Positions 8,899 to 18,640 of a DNA stretch of 64,000 nt are shown piece after piece. Each line of letters begins with the position of its first letter. The first letter of the stretch is position 1. The notes beneath the pieces are model-generated. The model was given only the letters and a program-made list of their open reading frames with translations, was not told where the DNA came from and ran no database searches. Source of the stretch: Lichenifustis flavocetrariae (GTDB lineage: Bacteria > Pseudomonadota > Alphaproteobacteria > Rhizobiales > Beijerinckiaceae); assembly GCF_026130545.1 (NCBI RefSeq), contig NZ_JAMOIM010000011.1, positions 1 to 64,000 on the forward strand, in the 5' to 3' direction. Made by a program: the position numbers and the translations under genes.

Positions 8899-9915
8899 AT
8901 GTCAGCGACCAGAACGGTCAAGCCCGTCTCGGCGGGGGACGAGACGATCGATCGCCTGCCGATCGTAGACCTTCAGAACTTTGCCTTCGACGAGGCCGGT
9001 GCCGATCGTATCGCTAAGGAGATCGACCGGATCTTCTCGGAAACGGGCTTCTGCTATCTCAGCAACACCGGGGTGTCGGATGCCGAGATAGCCAGGATTT
9101 TCGAGGCATCCAAAGCGTTCCACGCCTTGCCGCAGGCCGACAAGGAGGCGGTCGCGATCAATGCCTACCATCGCGGCTACATGGCGCCAAAGACGTCACT
9201 GATCGTGACCTCGTCGGTCGCGACAGTGACCAAGCCCAACAACAGCGAATCCCTGATGATCATGCACGAGATCGCGGGGGACGACCCGCGCTTCGGACAA
9301 GATCTCCAGGGCCCCAACCAGTGGCCCGACAAGCTCCCCGCCTTCCGCGCCGATGTGCAGGAGTATGTGGACGCGATGCTCGGCCTCGCGCGACGGTTCA
9401 CGACGCTCATCGCGCGTGCGCTCGGTATGGCGCCCGACGCCCTCGACCATTTCTTCGCCAGGCCGACCACGTTCCTGCGCCTGCTCCACTATCCGCCACA
9501 GCCGAACGCCGCGGACGACGAGTTCGGATCGGCGCCGCATACGGACTACGGCTTCATCACGATCCTCCTGCAGGACGGTGTGGGGGGGCTCGAAGTCAGG
9601 CGGCGTGGCGGCGGCTGGATCAAGGCCACGCCAGTGCCGGGCACATTCGTGATCAACGTCGGCGACATCCTGGCGCGATGGACGAACGGCCGCTGGCAAT
9701 CGACGCCCCACCGGGTCCAGAACAAGAACACCGTCGATCGCTACTCCGTGCCCTTCTTCTTCGACCCGGATATGTCCGAAACCATCACCTGCCTGCCGGG
9801 CTGCGTGGCCGCCAACGAGGCGCCCCGGTTCGAACCGATCGTCTATGGGAAATACCTTATGGAACGCATCGACAAGAACTACAGCTATCGGAACGCCGCA
9901 GGCGGGGCAGCGTAG
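8899..9915 (+). CDS. Isopenicillin-N-synthase-like 2OG/Fe(II)-type dioxygenase
   Basis: A 338-residue non-haem iron oxygenase. The iron ligands are H214 and D216 (APHTDYGF) and H271 (TPHRV). The co-substrate Arg-x-Ser pair is R281/S283 (RYSVPFFF). The N-terminal DIOX_N-type segment LPIVDLQNFAF and FSETGFCYLSNTGV are typical. It would hydroxylate or dealkylate a small molecule. The ATG at 8899 follows AAAGGTC. It is followed by the second flavin monooxygenase in the same direction, and the two probably act in one pathway with the importer encoded opposite. Confidence 0.87.
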   Translation: MSATRTVKPVSAGDETIDRLPIVDLQNFAFDEAGADRIAKEIDRIFSETGFCYLSNTGVSDAEIARIFEASKAFHALPQADKEAVAINAYHRGYMAPKTSLIVTSSVATVTKPNNSESLMIMHEIAGDDPRFGQDLQGPNQWPDKLPAFRADVQEYVDAMLGLARRFTTLIARALGMAPDALDHFFARPTTFLRLLHYPPQPNAADDEFGSAPHTDYGFITILLQDGVGGLEVRRRGGGWIKATPVPGTFVINVGDILARWTNGRWQSTPHRVQNKNTVDRYSVPFFFDPDMSETITCLPGCVAANEAPRFEPIVYGKYLMERIDKNYSYRNAAGGAA

Positions 9916-10012
9916 CGAAGGCAATATCGATGGATCGATGCCGATCGCCCTCATGGATACCCGAAACGGCGGATGCCGCCTTTGACGGGATCAATCATGG
10001 ATACCGAGACTG

Positions 10013-11329
10013 ATGCCGACGCCACGCCGTATGAAGCTTATCGCCTATCTCAAGACCGGTCCCAGCGCCGGCCACAGCGGCGGGTGGCGCCATCCGTCGG
10101 CGGCGCTCGACGATATCTTCGAACCGTCTCGGTATGAACATATCGCCCGTGTCCTCGAGGCCGCCTGCTTCGACGCTGGCTTCTTCGCCGATACCTTCGG
10201 TCTCGGCGATACGTTTGGTGGCAGCTACGACACCTACCTGCGCCTGGGCGGGCAGACCAGCTATCTCGACCCGATGGCGGTGTTGCCCCTCATGGCTCGC
10301 GTGACCAATCATCTGGGGCTCGGCGCGACACTGTCGACGACCTTCAACACCCCGTACTGGATCGCCCGAACCCTGGCTTCCCTGGACCACCTGTCCAAGG
10401 GGCGCATCTGCTGGAATGTCGTGACCTCCGCGACCGAGATGGAGGCTCGGAATTTCGGCTTTGATGCACTTCCCTCCAAGTCCGAGCGCTACGATCGGGC
10501 CGACGAGGTGCTGGAGGCGTGCTGTACTCTTTGGGACGGTTGGCAGCCCGATCCTTTCGTGCTCGATCGCGAGAAGGGCATCTTTATCGACCCGACAAAG
10601 GTGGCACGCGCCGATTATGTCGGCCGCTATGTCAGCACGCGCGGTCCCCTCACGATTCCGCGCAGCCCGCAAGGGCGCCCCGTGTTCTTGCAAGCGGGCG
10701 CCTCCGACCGGGGCCGCGAATTCGCTGCGCGCTGGGCGGAGGCGATCTTCACAGAATCGTATTCGAAGGCCGATGCGCAGGCTTTCTACGCCGACATCAA
10801 AAGCCGAATGGCGGCCTATGGGCGACCGCCCGAACACTGCGCCGTGCTGCCTTTGATGTCGGTCGTGCTCGGCGAGACGGAGAGCATCGCCCGCGAAAAG
10901 GCGGCCTATCTCGACACGCTGGTCAGCGATGAACTTCAACTGGCCATCACCTCACAACTTGTCGGCGTCGACCTCAGTCGCGGCATCGAGAGCGAGGCAG
11001 CCGTGGTGGACGAACTTTCCCGGGGCAATCACGGCATCGAAGGCGAGCGAGCGCATGTCGCACAGGTAGCCAAGGCAGCAGGGGTGAGCTTTGCCGCCGC
11101 GGCGAAGCGACCCTACGAAATGATCGTCGGCACGCCGGACTTGGTGGCCGACCATATGGAGGACTGGTTTTTGGGGGGCGGTGCCGATGGCTTCATCCTG
11201 ATGCCCACCGTCTTCCCCATCATGTTCGAGGAGTTCGGCCGTCTAGTGGTCCCGATCCTTCAACGCCGCGGCCTGTTCCGCACCTCGTACCAAGGCGCCA
11301 CGCTACGCGACAACCTCCGGTCACCCTGA
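10013..11329 (+). CDS. NtaA-type flavin-dependent monooxygenase (second copy)
   Basis: A 438-residue LLM-class flavin monooxygenase of the NtaA/DmoA type. It shows GRICWNVVTSATEMEARNFG, RPVFLQAGASDRGREFAARWAEAIF and the C-terminal ADGFILMPTVFP with RRGLFR. It is only distantly similar to the copy at 639-2039, so the two probably take different substrates or steps. The ATG at 10013 or the one six codons later (10031) could be used. It lies about 100 bases after the dioxygenase and is likely cotranscribed with it. Confidence 0.85.
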   Translation: MPTPRRMKLIAYLKTGPSAGHSGGWRHPSAALDDIFEPSRYEHIARVLEAACFDAGFFADTFGLGDTFGGSYDTYLRLGGQTSYLDPMAVLPLMARVTNHLGLGATLSTTFNTPYWIARTLASLDHLSKGRICWNVVTSATEMEARNFGFDALPSKSERYDRADEVLEACCTLWDGWQPDPFVLDREKGIFIDPTKVARADYVGRYVSTRGPLTIPRSPQGRPVFLQAGASDRGREFAARWAEAIFTESYSKADAQAFYADIKSRMAAYGRPPEHCAVLPLMSVVLGETESIAREKAAYLDTLVSDELQLAITSQLVGVDLSRGIESEAAVVDELSRGNHGIEGERAHVAQVAKAAGVSFAAAAKRPYEMIVGTPDLVADHMEDWFLGGGADGFILMPTVFPIMFEEFGRLVVPILQRRGLFRTSYQGATLRDNLRSP

Positions 11330-12137
11330 GCATTGTCGGCAAGGCGGCGTTTGACCTCGGATCGGCTCGGAATATTCGTCCCACGTCATCCTCATAATAC
11401 CAAATGCCCTCAGGTTGACCCGCAAAGACTCATTCGCCCATCCGATTGAGATGATGGTGCTGGGAGGTCGGATCCGGCCCTCGCAGCATTCCTCGCGTGG
11501 GCGCCGCGCCGAATCCGACGATTTTCACGCACCGACTCTGCCGACGAAATCGCGGCACGGGACCGACGCCCATCGTGACAAGTGTTGAGGGACGGTCGCA
11601 CCCTCACCGCAAGATCAGCTCCCGAAGCCGACGTTTGGGTACGGGATCGGCACCGAGCCGGACATGATCGGACCATCGGGCAGCGGGAATGACAGCGGCG
11701 GCATGGCGCCACCCGACGTCACGAAAGCTCGCGCCTGGGTACTTTGAGCGAGTTGCCGCTGCTGGCTCTGATGCAGTGGCAACGATCCGCCGATGCTCAT
11801 CAATTGGGGTGAGCCGATTGGAACCGGCGGCGCGCTCAAGGTGAGAGGGCGAAGGCTGAGCGAGGTGTTCGGCCCGGTCGGGATGTGGAGGATCCTACGG
11901 GCCAGGGCGGACCGCTGCCGTGCGAGATCCCACATCACGGGAACGGCGGCGCAGGTGCGACCAGCCTTCTCAATACATCAAAGATACGACGGTACGGTGA
12001 TGGACAGCTAGGCTTATCTGTGCTCGTTTCATGCTCGCCGTCCGCCAAATGCCGCTTGCGGCGCAGATCTGCAAAATGCCGACAGGAGCTGCGAGCGAAG
12101 CCTCGAACCTGAGAAGAATGTCGCCCGAAGAAGGTCA
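11330..12137. other. Region without a confident gene
   Basis: About 800 bases between the second monooxygenase and the AraC-type regulator. A minus-strand frame at 11615-11938 (107 codons) is proline- and serine-rich and ends with SVPIPYPNVGFGS. It resembles no family I can name and may not be expressed. The last 100 bases probably contain the promoter of the regulator gene. Confidence 0.4.
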
Positions 12138-13112
12138 GTGGAGGTCGTCACTTTGAGAGCCACCTACTCTTCCGCTCAAACTGCGAGGGACAGAACTCGC
12201 AGCTTTTGGGAAGAAGCTGTCGCTGCCGTCTACTTCCCGCTGGAGCTGCAGTTTGAGAATGGGCGCGAGTTCGCCGGAAAGCTCGACACATGGTCTCTCG
12301 GGCAAGTTTCGGTGTCCCGTAACGTGTCGGACGGATTACTCTATCGCAGGCATGCCCGTCACCTCGCCGCCGAGCGCGAGGAAAGCTTTCTAATCACCAT
12401 ACCTGAGCGGAACGAGATTCGCTTCTCCCAGGCCGGCCAGGAAGTCAGATGCCGACCAGGCGCTTGCCTGGTCGAGCGAAGTCATCTTCCTTACGAGTTC
12501 AGCCACCGAGACCCGACGTCGCTCTGGGTGCTCAAGATCCCCAACGCTCAGTTGAAAGCCCGAGTGGCTCGGCCCGAGCGCCTCGCCACGCTCCAATTCG
12601 ACGTCACGGGCGGCGTCGGCGCCTTGTTCGTTGACATGCTGCGTCTGAGCGTCGAACGGCTCGACGGGAGGAGCGAGGCGGCACAGTCCACCGCCGGCTG
12701 GCACCTGATCGACCTGCTGGCCCTGACCATCGGGGCCGACGACCGCGTTCTTGGAAGCCAGGCCTCGTCGATCCGGAACGCGCATCTGCACCGGTCGGAG
12801 CACTTCATCCGTGCCCGTCTCGCCGATGCCCGGTTGTCCCCGCAGGCGGTCGCTGACCATTGCGGGATTTCGCTGCGCTACCTGCACCGGCTGTTCGAAG
12901 AAGAAGGCACAACGGTGTGCGATTTCATCCGCACCGAACGCCTGCTGGCGTGCGATGCCATGTTGCGCGACCCGCTCTGCCGGAAAAGCATTGCCGAGAT
13001 CGCCTATGGCATGGGTTTCAGCGATCAAGCCCAATTCAGCCGCCATTACCGCGCCCGGTTCGGCTGCACGCCGCGAGAAGCCCGCGCGATGTCGCGCTTC
13101 ACGGTCCAATAG
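12138..13112 (+). CDS. AraC-family transcriptional regulator
   Basis: A 324-residue regulator. The N-terminal half matches the AraC-binding-like (PF14525-type) cupin-like sensor domain with a GACLVERSHLPYEF segment. The C-terminal hundred residues hold the two helix-turn-helix motifs (VADHCGISLRYLHRLFEEEG and IAEIAYGMGFSDQAQFSRHY) and the closing PREAR. The GTG at 12138 is preceded by GAAGAAGG. It sits directly upstream of the hyuAB/ABC/molybdenum-hydroxylase operon in the same direction and is the natural candidate activator. Confidence 0.87.
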   Translation: MEVVTLRATYSSAQTARDRTRSFWEEAVAAVYFPLELQFENGREFAGKLDTWSLGQVSVSRNVSDGLLYRRHARHLAAEREESFLITIPERNEIRFSQAGQEVRCRPGACLVERSHLPYEFSHRDPTSLWVLKIPNAQLKARVARPERLATLQFDVTGGVGALFVDMLRLSVERLDGRSEAAQSTAGWHLIDLLALTIGADDRVLGSQASSIRNAHLHRSEHFIRARLADARLSPQAVADHCGISLRYLHRLFEEEGTTVCDFIRTERLLACDAMLRDPLCRKSIAEIAYGMGFSDQAQFSRHYRARFGCTPREARAMSRFTVQ

Positions 13113-13403
13113 CTCCGGCCGGCCAAGGCGGATCCTCCATCGGCTACTTCGCCCGTGACGTGCCTGCGTAAGTGGCAGTTCTTCGTTTGCCGAGAATCTG
13201 GGCAGCTTATGCGCTGATGCGCAAGAACGACGCCCCTCAGGCGCAAGAACGACGCTCCGAAATTTCCTCTAATCCCGATCACGCCCTGCGCGACGACTGC
13301 CGAGATCACCCGGTCCGGGCAGCTTCGTCCAACCGCAGATCCGCTGGAACGAGTGAGACCTCGGCGTCAGTCGTCGAGGCTTGCGTCTGAGAAGGAAGCC
13401 TTC

Positions 13404-15428
13404 GTGCCGAACCTGCGCGTGGCTGTCGATGTCGGCGGCACCTTCACCGATATCTGCATCATGGACGAGACGACCGGTGCAATCCGGATTGAGAAGACCG
13501 CCTCCACCCGCGATCCGATTGACGGCATCATGAGCGGAGTGGGCAAGGCCGGCATCGACCTCACCCAAGTTGCCCTCTTCTCCCACGGCACGACCGTGGC
13601 TACCAACGCGCTCATCACGCGCCGCCTGCCGCGCACGGCTGTGGTCGGAACGCAAGGGTTCCGCGACGTCATCGAGATCCGCCGCGCCAACAAGGAGGAC
13701 CTCTGGGACGTCTATAAGGATGTAGTGAAGCCCTATGTCCCGCGGCGCGACCGGCTGACCGTGCCGGAGCGCGTGGACGCGGCCGGCCGCGTGGTCGAGC
13801 CGCTCGACGAGGCCGCGGCCCGCGAGATGGCCCGCATCCTCAAACGGCGGGGCGTCGAGGCTATCGCAGTGTGCTTCATGAACGCATACCTGAACGGCGC
13901 CAACGAGCGTGCCATGCAGGCGATCCTGCGAGAGGCAATGCCCGACGTGCCGATCTCGATCTCCTCAGTGGTGCTGCCGGAGATCTTCGAGCACGAGCGC
14001 TTTTCCACGACCGTGGCCAATGCGGCCGTCAGCCCCGTGGTGGTCGACTACACGACCCGGCTCGGGGACCGGCTCGCCCGCGAAGGCTACACCCGCGACC
14101 TGCTGCTGCTCCACACCGGCGGCGGCGTGATGACGCCGGCGAGCGTGAAGGATTTCGCGGCCCGTCTCGCCGGCTCGGGAATCGCGGCCGGTGCCATCGC
14201 GAGCCGTTACATCGCGGGCCTTTGCGGCTATCCCAACTCCATCGGTCTCGACATGGGCGGAACTTCGACCGACGTCTCGCTGGCCTACGACGGTCAGTCC
14301 CGTGTCACCAAGGATTGGCACATCGAGTTTGGCTACCCGATCCGCTTCTCGTCGATCGAGGTGCTCACCATCGGGGCCGGTGGTGGCTCGCTGGCTTGGA
14401 CGGACCCCGCCGGCTCATTGCGCAACGGCCCGCAATCGGCCGGCGCCCATCCCGGGCCGGCCTGCTACGGCAACGGCAATCGGCAGCCGACCAACACGGA
14501 CGCGAACGTGACGCTGGGACGGCTCGGCACGCGGCTCGCCGGCGGCAAGATCACCCTCGATCCAGAGCTTGCGCGCACCGCCGTCGCGGAAGGCGTGGCC
14601 AAGCCCTTCGGTCTCTCCGTGCCGGACGCCGCGGATGCCATTCTACGGGTGGCCAATGCAAACATGTCGGATGCCGTGCGGCTCATCTCGATCAGCCGCG
14701 GCTACGACCCGCGTGATTTCGCGTTGGTTGCCTTCGGCGGCGCCGGGGCGCTGCATGGTGTCGACGTGGCGCGTGAGCTCGCGATCCCGGTGGTCATCGT
14801 GCCGCCGAACCCTGGCGTCACCTCGGCCCTTGGTTGTTTGCTGGTCGACATGCAGCACGACTTCTCGCAAAGCTGCATGGTCGGCACCGAAGAGGCCGAC
14901 CCGGCCGCCATCGAGGCGCAGTTCGCCGAGATCGAGCGGGAGGCGCTGGACCGCCTGACTCATGAAGGCGTTGCCGAGGCCGACATCCTCCTGCAGCGCT
15001 CGGTCGACATGATGTATCGGGGCCAATGGCGCTCGCTGGCCGTCCAGGCGCCATCCCGTATCGTCTCGATCACGGAACTCGTTGCGAAATTCCATGCCGA
15101 GCACCAGCGCGAATACAACTTCCGTCGCGACGATGCGCCGGTCAGCCTGTTCCGTATCAATCTCAAGGCCACCGGGCTGGTGCCCAAGGCCGAATTCCCC
15201 GTGCACGAGCCAACCGGCGTCGTGCCCTCGCCCGCCGGGTCCCGTCCGGTCTGGTTCGACGGCACCGAGCACGACACACCGATCTATCAGCGCGACGACT
15301 TGCCGTGCGGCTTCGATTGGGTGGGGCCGGCCGTCGTCGAGCAGGTTGACGCCACCGTCGTGATCCCGCCGGGGACGCGCGCGGAGGTCGACAAATACCT
15401 GAACATCCTCATCCGCGTGAAAGGCTGA
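13404..15428 (+). CDS. hyuA: Hydantoinase/oxoprolinase subunit A
   Basis: A 674-residue cytoplasmic ATP-dependent amidohydrolase subunit. It has the actin-like phosphate-binding motifs VDVGGTFTDICI near the N-terminus and LDMGGTSTDVSL mid-protein, plus HGTTVATNALI. The family hydrolyses cyclic amides (hydantoins, 5-oxoproline) or carboxylates acetone-like substrates together with subunit B. The GTG at 13404 follows GAAGGAA at a good distance and gives the conserved start. It is followed by hyuB after four bases and heads the nine-gene operon. Confidence 0.9.
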   Translation: MPNLRVAVDVGGTFTDICIMDETTGAIRIEKTASTRDPIDGIMSGVGKAGIDLTQVALFSHGTTVATNALITRRLPRTAVVGTQGFRDVIEIRRANKEDLWDVYKDVVKPYVPRRDRLTVPERVDAAGRVVEPLDEAAAREMARILKRRGVEAIAVCFMNAYLNGANERAMQAILREAMPDVPISISSVVLPEIFEHERFSTTVANAAVSPVVVDYTTRLGDRLAREGYTRDLLLLHTGGGVMTPASVKDFAARLAGSGIAAGAIASRYIAGLCGYPNSIGLDMGGTSTDVSLAYDGQSRVTKDWHIEFGYPIRFSSIEVLTIGAGGGSLAWTDPAGSLRNGPQSAGAHPGPACYGNGNRQPTNTDANVTLGRLGTRLAGGKITLDPELARTAVAEGVAKPFGLSVPDAADAILRVANANMSDAVRLISISRGYDPRDFALVAFGGAGALHGVDVARELAIPVVIVPPNPGVTSALGCLLVDMQHDFSQSCMVGTEEADPAAIEAQFAEIEREALDRLTHEGVAEADILLQRSVDMMYRGQWRSLAVQAPSRIVSITELVAKFHAEHQREYNFRRDDAPVSLFRINLKATGLVPKAEFPVHEPTGVVPSPAGSRPVWFDGTEHDTPIYQRDDLPCGFDWVGPAVVEQVDATVVIPPGTRAEVDKYLNILIRVKG

Positions 15429-15432
15429 TCCG

Positions 15433-17394
15433 ATGACCGGAGACCTGCGGCTCGACCCCGTGACCTTCGAGGTGCTGAAGAACGCCTTCATCACCAGTGT
15501 CGATCAGATGGGTGAGCAGATCCTGAGGACCTGTTATTCCTTCGTGATCTACAACCACGATTTTTCGAGCGCGCTACACGACGCGCAGGGCGAATGCGCC
15601 GCCCAGGGTAACCAGGATATCGCGGTCCACGTCGGTACCCTGCACTTCACCTGTAAGGAAGTGATGCGCTACTTCGATGGCGACATGAACCCGGGCGACG
15701 TCTTCGCCATCAATGACCCCTATGCGGGCGGCACCCACTTCTCGGATGTGCGCCTCATCCGGCCGATCTTCGCCGACGGCAAACTCATCGCCTTCGCGCA
15801 GTCGAACGGCCACTGGTCGGACATGGGCGGCAGCGTGCCCGGGTCGTTCGACGTCGCGGCCCGGGATATGTTCCGCGAGGGCTTGCGCATCACGCCGGTC
15901 AGGCTCTTCGACAAGGGGCGGTTCTGTCGAGACGTCGCCCATCTCATCGCGTCGAACACACGCGACCCGGCCTCCATCATTGGCGACATTCAGGCGCAGG
16001 CGCAGGCCACCCAGGTCTGCGAGCGCGAGATCCTGCGCCTCGTCGGTAAATACGGCCGCGACACGGTCGAAACCGGACTTGGCGCCGTGCAGGACTATGT
16101 CGAACGGTCGGTGCGCCAGCGCATCGCGGCGCTGCCGGATGGCAGCTGGGAAACAGTGGATTTCATCGACCGCGACCCGGCCGGCGGCGAGGGCATGATC
16201 CCCATCCGCATCAAACTGACCATCCGGGGCGATAAGGCAATCTACGACTTCACCGGCAGCCACCCCACGATAGGCACCATCTATAACTCGGCTTTTGGAG
16301 CCACCTTCTCGGCGGTCGCGGCCGGCATGAAGACATTCTTCCCTGACCTGCCGCTCAATTCGGGATTCTACCGTGCTTTCGAGATCGTGGTCCCGGAAGG
16401 CTCGATCGTGGATGCCAAATGGCCCGTCGCGGTCACCGGATTCCTGATGCCCTTCGAAAAGATCATGAACGCGATCTACGAGATGTGGTCGAAGCTGATG
16501 CCGGAACGCGCGCTCGCTTGCGCGTTCAACCTCGAATACCTGCTGACGGGCGGTCGCGACGCGCGTAGCGCCGACAAGCCCCTCTTCATGTTCTACGATT
16601 GGCTTCCCGGCGGCTGGGGTGGCCGCAACGGCAAGGACGGCAGCAACGTCACGACAGCCTGCTTCGGCACCGGCATGATGGCGCAACCGGTCGAAGGCCA
16701 GGAACGGGCAAACCCGATCCTCACGACCGAGTTCGAGATCCTCCGCGACTCGGCCGGGCCCGGCAAATGGCGGGGCGGCGCGGGCGCGATCAAGACGTCC
16801 CGCCTGCTCGAATCCGAGAACACCGTCATCTCCTATATCTGCGACCGCGAGCGAGCCGTGGTGTGGGGCATCGAAGGCGGCCTGCCGTCGATGCCACATG
16901 GCCTGACCCTGAGGCGGGTCGGCGCGGAGCGGGACGAGCGCCTCGGCTCCATTTTCTCCGACGTGCCGCTCCGCGAAGGCGACGTCTTCTCGCGACCGAC
17001 CGCCGGTGGCGGTGGTTTCGGCGATCCCCTCGAGCGCGACCCCGCCCTCGTCTGCGAGGACATCAAGGACGACTACGTGTCGGTCGAACGCGCCGCCAAG
17101 GACTACGGGGTCGTGATCCGGCCCGTCGATGTCGAACTGTGCCACTACGAGGTCGATGCGGCCGCAACCGATCGCTTGCGCAACACCATACGGGCCGAGC
17201 GGCTCGCCTGGGCGCGGCTCGATCCCGAAGTCGTGGCGGCTCGTTATCGGGCCGGCGAGATCAACGCACTCGATGCCGTTCGCCAGCACGCCGTGATCCT
17301 CGACTGGGACACGGGAGCGCTTCTGCCCGAATCCACGCGCCAGTTCAGGGACGTGTTCGAACGTCGGTCAGCCGCCCAGTGGCAGGGTGGCTGA
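15433..17394 (+). CDS. hyuB: Hydantoinase/oxoprolinase subunit B
   Basis: A 653-residue partner of HyuA. Recognised segments are DPVTFEVLKNAF at the start, NDPYAGGTHFSDV near residue 95, the glycine-rich PGGWGGRNGKDG, and GPGKWRGGAGA towards the C-terminus. Together with HyuA it would open a cyclic amide ring using ATP. The tail after residue 560 is longer than in the shorter HyuB proteins. The stop lies about 90 bases before the binding-protein start. Confidence 0.9.
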   Translation: MTGDLRLDPVTFEVLKNAFITSVDQMGEQILRTCYSFVIYNHDFSSALHDAQGECAAQGNQDIAVHVGTLHFTCKEVMRYFDGDMNPGDVFAINDPYAGGTHFSDVRLIRPIFADGKLIAFAQSNGHWSDMGGSVPGSFDVAARDMFREGLRITPVRLFDKGRFCRDVAHLIASNTRDPASIIGDIQAQAQATQVCEREILRLVGKYGRDTVETGLGAVQDYVERSVRQRIAALPDGSWETVDFIDRDPAGGEGMIPIRIKLTIRGDKAIYDFTGSHPTIGTIYNSAFGATFSAVAAGMKTFFPDLPLNSGFYRAFEIVVPEGSIVDAKWPVAVTGFLMPFEKIMNAIYEMWSKLMPERALACAFNLEYLLTGGRDARSADKPLFMFYDWLPGGWGGRNGKDGSNVTTACFGTGMMAQPVEGQERANPILTTEFEILRDSAGPGKWRGGAGAIKTSRLLESENTVISYICDRERAVVWGIEGGLPSMPHGLTLRRVGAERDERLGSIFSDVPLREGDVFSRPTAGGGGFGDPLERDPALVCEDIKDDYVSVERAAKDYGVVIRPVDVELCHYEVDAAATDRLRNTIRAERLAWARLDPEVVAARYRAGEINALDAVRQHAVILDWDTGALLPESTRQFRDVFERRSAAQWQGG

Positions 17395-17482
17395 CCAGCA
17401 CACAAACCCAGCCCGAATCTTGCGAATGCGGGCCGACAAAGCCGACTTCATTATCGCACCCTTGTTTCAGGAGTTCGTCTCT

Positions 17483-18571
17483 ATGTGCATTGCGACATCC
17501 TCAATAAAGGCGTCCAGCCGCTTTGGGCTGTGCTCCCTGGCTGTTCTGGCGATAGCGACGACACCGGCCTGGGCCGCGGACGCTCCCTTTTTTCCCATGA
17601 AGATCTACGACTCGTCATCGGGCACGCCGAAGGCAGCCGAATATCAGCCACTCGACAAGGCCCAGAAACCCTACAACCTTTGCGTGCTCTTCCCGCACAT
17701 GAAGGACAGTTTCTGGGTCGCGGTCGCCTACGGCATCGTCAAGCAGGCCGAGACCGAGAACGTCAACATGAACCTCTACGAGGCGGGGGGATACGAGAAC
17801 CTGCCAAAACAGCTTTCGCAATTCGACGACTGCATGGCGGGCGGCGTCGATGCCATCATTGTTGGCGCCATCTCGGGTGCCGGCTTGACCAAGAAGTTCG
17901 AGGAAGCCAAAGCCAAGGGGATCCCGGTTGTCGGCGTCACCAACCCGCTGCCGCCGAACGCTCTGCCGGCCGCCAATTATGTCGATTTCACCGCGATGGG
18001 CGGTGTGACGGGCGAAGGACTCCTGGCGCAGTTGAAGCCTGGCGAGAAGGCAAACATCGTAACTTTCCCAGGCCCGGCTGGTTCGGGTTGGGCGGAGTCG
18101 TTCAACGATGGCTTCAAGAAGGCTGTCAGCAAGAACCCGGACGTGAAGATCCTGGGTGAGAAATTCGGTGACTCCGGTGTTGCGGTACAGCTGCAGCTCA
18201 TTCAGGACGCGCTGCAGGCCTACCCTTCGATGAACGTCATCTGGGGCTCGGCACCGACCGCCGAGGCCGCCATCGGTGCCGTTGCCGAGGCTGGCCGCAG
18301 CGACATCAAGATCATGTCGTCCTACGAGAACCAGGCGATGCTCGATGCCTTGAACCGCGGCGATATCCTGGCCTTCGCCACGCAATATCCGGTCGGCGAG
18401 GGCGCGATGGCGATCGACCAGGCCGTGCGCCTGATCGAGAAGAAGCCGGTCATCAGCCTCGTGCAGCCCATCGCGGCAGTCGTGGACAAGACGACCGTGC
18501 CCAAGCTGCAGATGGATCTCGTCCTGGCGCCGTCCAACTGGACGCCGGTCTACAACGTCAAAGCCAAGTGA
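17483..18571 (+). CDS. TorT-like periplasmic binding protein
   Basis: A 362-residue exported protein with a signal peptide ending ATTPAWA. The segments FPMKIYDSSSGTPKAAEYQP, VLFPHMKDSFWVAVAYGIV, YEAGGYENLPKQLSQFDDC and DAIIVGAISGAGL closely resemble TorT, the periplasmic TMAO-sensing partner of the TorS kinase. Here no kinase is nearby. Instead the gene is followed by a ribose-type ABC ATPase and two permeases, so it probably feeds an importer. The ATG at 17483 has CAGGAG upstream. The ligand cannot be read from sequence. Confidence 0.8.
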   Translation: MCIATSSIKASSRFGLCSLAVLAIATTPAWAADAPFFPMKIYDSSSGTPKAAEYQPLDKAQKPYNLCVLFPHMKDSFWVAVAYGIVKQAETENVNMNLYEAGGYENLPKQLSQFDDCMAGGVDAIIVGAISGAGLTKKFEEAKAKGIPVVGVTNPLPPNALPAANYVDFTAMGGVTGEGLLAQLKPGEKANIVTFPGPAGSGWAESFNDGFKKAVSKNPDVKILGEKFGDSGVAVQLQLIQDALQAYPSMNVIWGSAPTAEAAIGAVAEAGRSDIKIMSSYENQAMLDALNRGDILAFATQYPVGEGAMAIDQAVRLIEKKPVISLVQPIAAVVDKTTVPKLQMDLVLAPSNWTPVYNVKAK

Positions 18572-18640
18572 GATGACGCGGCACGCCGCCCTCGATCGGA
18601 CGGCGGCGTTCCGGTGCCACCCAGCAGCCAGGCTCTGCCC

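Noticed and set aside
9995-10939. Long minus-strand open frame opposite the second monooxygenase (also 15574-17289 opposite hyuB and 59838-61820 opposite nuoG)
   Set aside because: Mirror frames of GC-rich real genes. The other strand encodes clear family motifs over the full length.
11615-11938. Proline-rich minus-strand frame ending SVPIPYPNVGFGS
   Set aside because: The PIPYPN string recalls PAAR/DUF4150-like proteins, but the rest does not match, no ribosome-binding site is visible and no secretion genes are nearby.
17483-18571. Calling the gene torT
   Set aside because: The sequence resembles TorT, but the context is an ABC importer without torS/torR or TMAO reductase genes.
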